This document shows, one piece after another, positions 5,146 to 6,533 of a DNA stretch of 6,533 bases. The position numbers and the translations under genes are program-made. Position 1 is the stretch's first letter. The number at the start of each line of letters is the position of its first letter. The stretch spans positions 1 to 6,533 of the forward strand of contig JAITAZ010000352.1 in assembly GCA_031283825.1 (NCBI GenBank), written 5' to 3'. Origin of the DNA: Planctomycetaceae bacterium. GTDB lineage: Bacteria; Planctomycetota; Planctomycetia; Pirellulales; Thermoguttaceae. The notes beneath the pieces were generated by a model. That model was not told the origin of the DNA. It saw only the letters and a program-made list of their open reading frames with translations, and made no database searches.

Positions 5146-6302
5146 ATTTTATTTAATGTTTCTTGAAATAACTGTTCGTTGGTCAGAAATTTTATTTGGA
5201 TAATTAAGGCGGCAAACGGGATTTTTTTGAAAGAATCTAAAATCTTTACCTGATTTTCAGACCTCAATATTTGATCTATTTTTACGAAATCTTTCATCGT
5301 GCAAAGTATCAAATCAACTTTTAACGATTCGGCTTTTTGAATAATCTCAATGATATTTTCTCGCGAATATTCATAATGATCCGGATATTGCTCGAAATGA
5401 ATTTGATCGCCAAAATTATTATGCAAAATCGAATAAAACGACGCCGGATTGCCAATTCCACAAAACGCAAAAATTCTTTTTCCGCCAATTTCGTTAACGT
5501 CAGACTCTTTGCCGTTAAAAAATAAAATCTTTTTTGGTTCGTGAATGACTTCTGCATAAATTGCTCTCGACGCAATTTTACGAATCGTTTTTGCAATTCG
5601 ATTCCGTTCCTCCGCTGAAATACAATTTGCCTTTGAAAGTAAAATTACATCTGCACGACTTAATCCCGTCAACGATTCCCTTAATCGACCGCGCGGAAAA
5701 ATATGTCCATAGCCAAACGGCTCCATTGCGTCGAGTAAAACAATTTCAAAATCTCGCCCTAATCGCCGATGTTGCATTCCGTCGTCCAAAATCACGATAT
5801 CAACGCCGCCCCTCGACGATTCAGAAGACACAAATCGCAAAAGCTCGCGAATCGCAACAACGCGATCTTTATTTTGAAAATGATAAACGTCCGGCAATCG
5901 AAACGCTAACTCAAGATACTCGTCGTTGGCATTAGCAATTCTATTGAATCCATTGATTTCATTGACTATTAATTCGTCATCGGCGTTGATGGAATTATTC
6001 GCATTTTGTCGTCTATAGCCTCTGCTTATTATGGCGGGTCGAAGCCCTTGACTTATAAAATACTCGCAAAGCCACGCAACCATCGGCGATTTTCCCGTGC
6101 CGCCGAGCGTAATATTGCCAACAGAAATTACAGGAATATCTACCTTGTGAATTTTCAGTATTCTAAAATCGTATAAGAAATTCCTAATTGACGTAACAAT
6201 CCAGTAAATTATCGAGACGCCAAATAAAAATATGCGCAAAAAACTAACGCCGATTCCGCGTTTTTCGCCGCTAACTAATTGTCGAAACCACTCTTCTCTC
6301 AT
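5142..6302 (-). CDS. lpxK: Tetraacyldisaccharide 4'-kinase LpxK
   Basis: LpxK phosphorylates the 4' position of tetraacyldisaccharide 1-phosphate with ATP to give lipid IVA, the sixth step of the Raetz lipid A pathway, at the inner face of the inner membrane. The 386-residue product has an N-terminal membrane-associated hydrophobic helix (about 18-44), then the P-loop VGNITLGGTGKSP (61-73; K71, S72), ISRGYRR (92-98), DDGMQHRR (173-180, containing the family's catalytic-region DDGxQH), FGYGHIFPRGRLRES (196-210), FCGIGNPASF (280-289), YPDHYEY (306-312) and TMKDFVKI (335-342; many homologues have TEKD). Length is slightly above the usual 310-370, partly from an Asn/Ile-rich insertion at about 98-128. 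The ATG at 6302 lacks a clear Shine-Dalgarno. The stop lies within a decayed repeat end. The right neighbour is another repeat copy, and the left gene is convergent. Confidence 0.95.
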   Translation of the reverse strand: MREEWFRQLVSGEKRGIGVSFLRIFLFGVSIIYWIVTSIRNFLYDFRILKIHKVDIPVISVGNITLGGTGKSPMVAWLCEYFISQGLRPAIISRGYRRQNANNSINADDELIVNEINGFNRIANANDEYLELAFRLPDVYHFQNKDRVVAIRELLRFVSSESSRGGVDIVILDDGMQHRRLGRDFEIVLLDAMEPFGYGHIFPRGRLRESLTGLSRADVILLSKANCISAEERNRIAKTIRKIASRAIYAEVIHEPKKILFFNGKESDVNEIGGKRIFAFCGIGNPASFYSILHNNFGDQIHFEQYPDHYEYSRENIIEIIQKAESLKVDLILCTMKDFVKIDQILRSENQVKILDSFKKIPFAALIIQIKFLTNEQLFQETLNKM

Positions 6303-6362
6303 AAAACAACTTGGCGAATTAAGAAATTAAAAAAAATATGAAAATTAAAAAACAACAAACGA

Positions 6363-6368
6363 AGTATA
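6363..6368 (-). promoter_or_regulatory. Possible -10 element for lpxK
   Basis: On the minus strand TATACT lies about 60 bases before the lpxK ATG. No good -35 is found at the usual distance, where the sequence is already the end of the repeat starting at 6377. If the -10 is real, the repeat has replaced or supplied the upstream promoter half. Confidence 0.2.
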
Positions 6369-6376
6369 AATTTCTT

Positions 6377-6409
6377 GTAACCGTTCACGGTTTTTAAATT
6401 CGGAATAAC
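6377..6409 (+). repeat. Left-end copy of the GTAACCGTTCAC family
   Basis: GTAACCGTTCACGG followed by TTTTTAAATTCGGA (6391-6404) matches the left end of the intact element at 4141-4169 nearly base for base. Similarity to it then stops and the second repeat family begins at 6410. The right end, if present, lies beyond the window, so no target duplication can be tested. Confidence 0.75.
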
Positions 6410-6533
6410 CCCAGATCAGGTAGGCGACCGTAGGTTCGCAACCTTTCGCCGAAAGGTCGCGTCGGCGTTAGCCGACGGTAAAGTTGAATTGATTTTAATT
6501 ATTGTCGAATCCATTTTATCGTTGCCTTCGGCA
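6410..6533. mobile_element. Second copy of the CCCAGATCAGGTAGG MITE-like repeat, cut by the window edge
   Basis: It starts CCCAGATCAGGTAGG like the copy at 1227 and runs to the window end with the same core: the same order of internal hairpins, including GTCGGC-GTTA-GCCGAC, with few substitutions. Its left arm (6410-6460) is the complete 51 bases and matches perfectly the right arm of the first copy (1339-1389). The full element should therefore be about 177 bp. It lies within a member of the other repeat family. Confidence 0.7.

Noticed and set aside
5321..5935. Alternative frames within lpxK
   Set aside because: They lie inside the well-supported LpxK frame and carry no recognisable motifs.

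Overview
The window looks like chromosomal DNA of a fairly AT-rich, LPS-bearing Gram-negative bacterium. I think a planctomycete is the best guess: MurJ, LpxK and CsrA have the look of planctomycete homologues, and two small unnamed proteins beside csrA resemble short conserved proteins I associate with that phylum. This is recognition from memory, not a database result. There is no rRNA or other marker gene to settle it.

Layout, left to right: (1) 1-776, minus strand, the N-terminal 258 residues of a membrane-anchored coiled-coil protein that runs off the left edge. (2) 777-1481, a 705-base gene-free stretch with a possible promoter for gene 1, a candidate folded-RNA element (992-1090) and a repeat block (1126-1389). 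(3) 1482-3317, minus strand, murJ, the lipid II flippase, with an odd Lys/Gln-rich tail. (4) 3318-3780, an AT-rich divergent intergenic region with a good sigma70-like promoter for murJ. (5) 3781-4083, plus strand, a 100-residue protein of unknown function. (6) 4133-4349, a small transposon-like element with terminal inverted repeats and an 8-base target duplication. (7) 4466-4711 csrA and 4798-5046, an 82-residue helical protein, both plus strand and probably co-transcribed. (8) 5142-6302, minus strand, lpxK, the lipid A 4'-kinase. (9) 6377-6533, another repeat copy cut by the right edge.

Functionally, murJ and lpxK both serve the envelope: one exports the peptidoglycan precursor, the other finishes the lipid A core. 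They are far apart and not in one operon. CsrA is a global post-transcriptional regulator and need not be tied to either.

The main unusual content is between the genes. One non-coding repeat family has ends starting GTAACCGTTCAC; one copy is intact, with an 8-base target duplication, which fits mobilisation by an IS66-family transposase. A second family (about 177 bp, 51-bp arms, ends CCCAGATCAGGTAGG) sits inside two members of the first at different points. A decayed end of the first family appears to supply the stop codon of lpxK. I see no CRISPR array, tRNA, rRNA or transposase gene.
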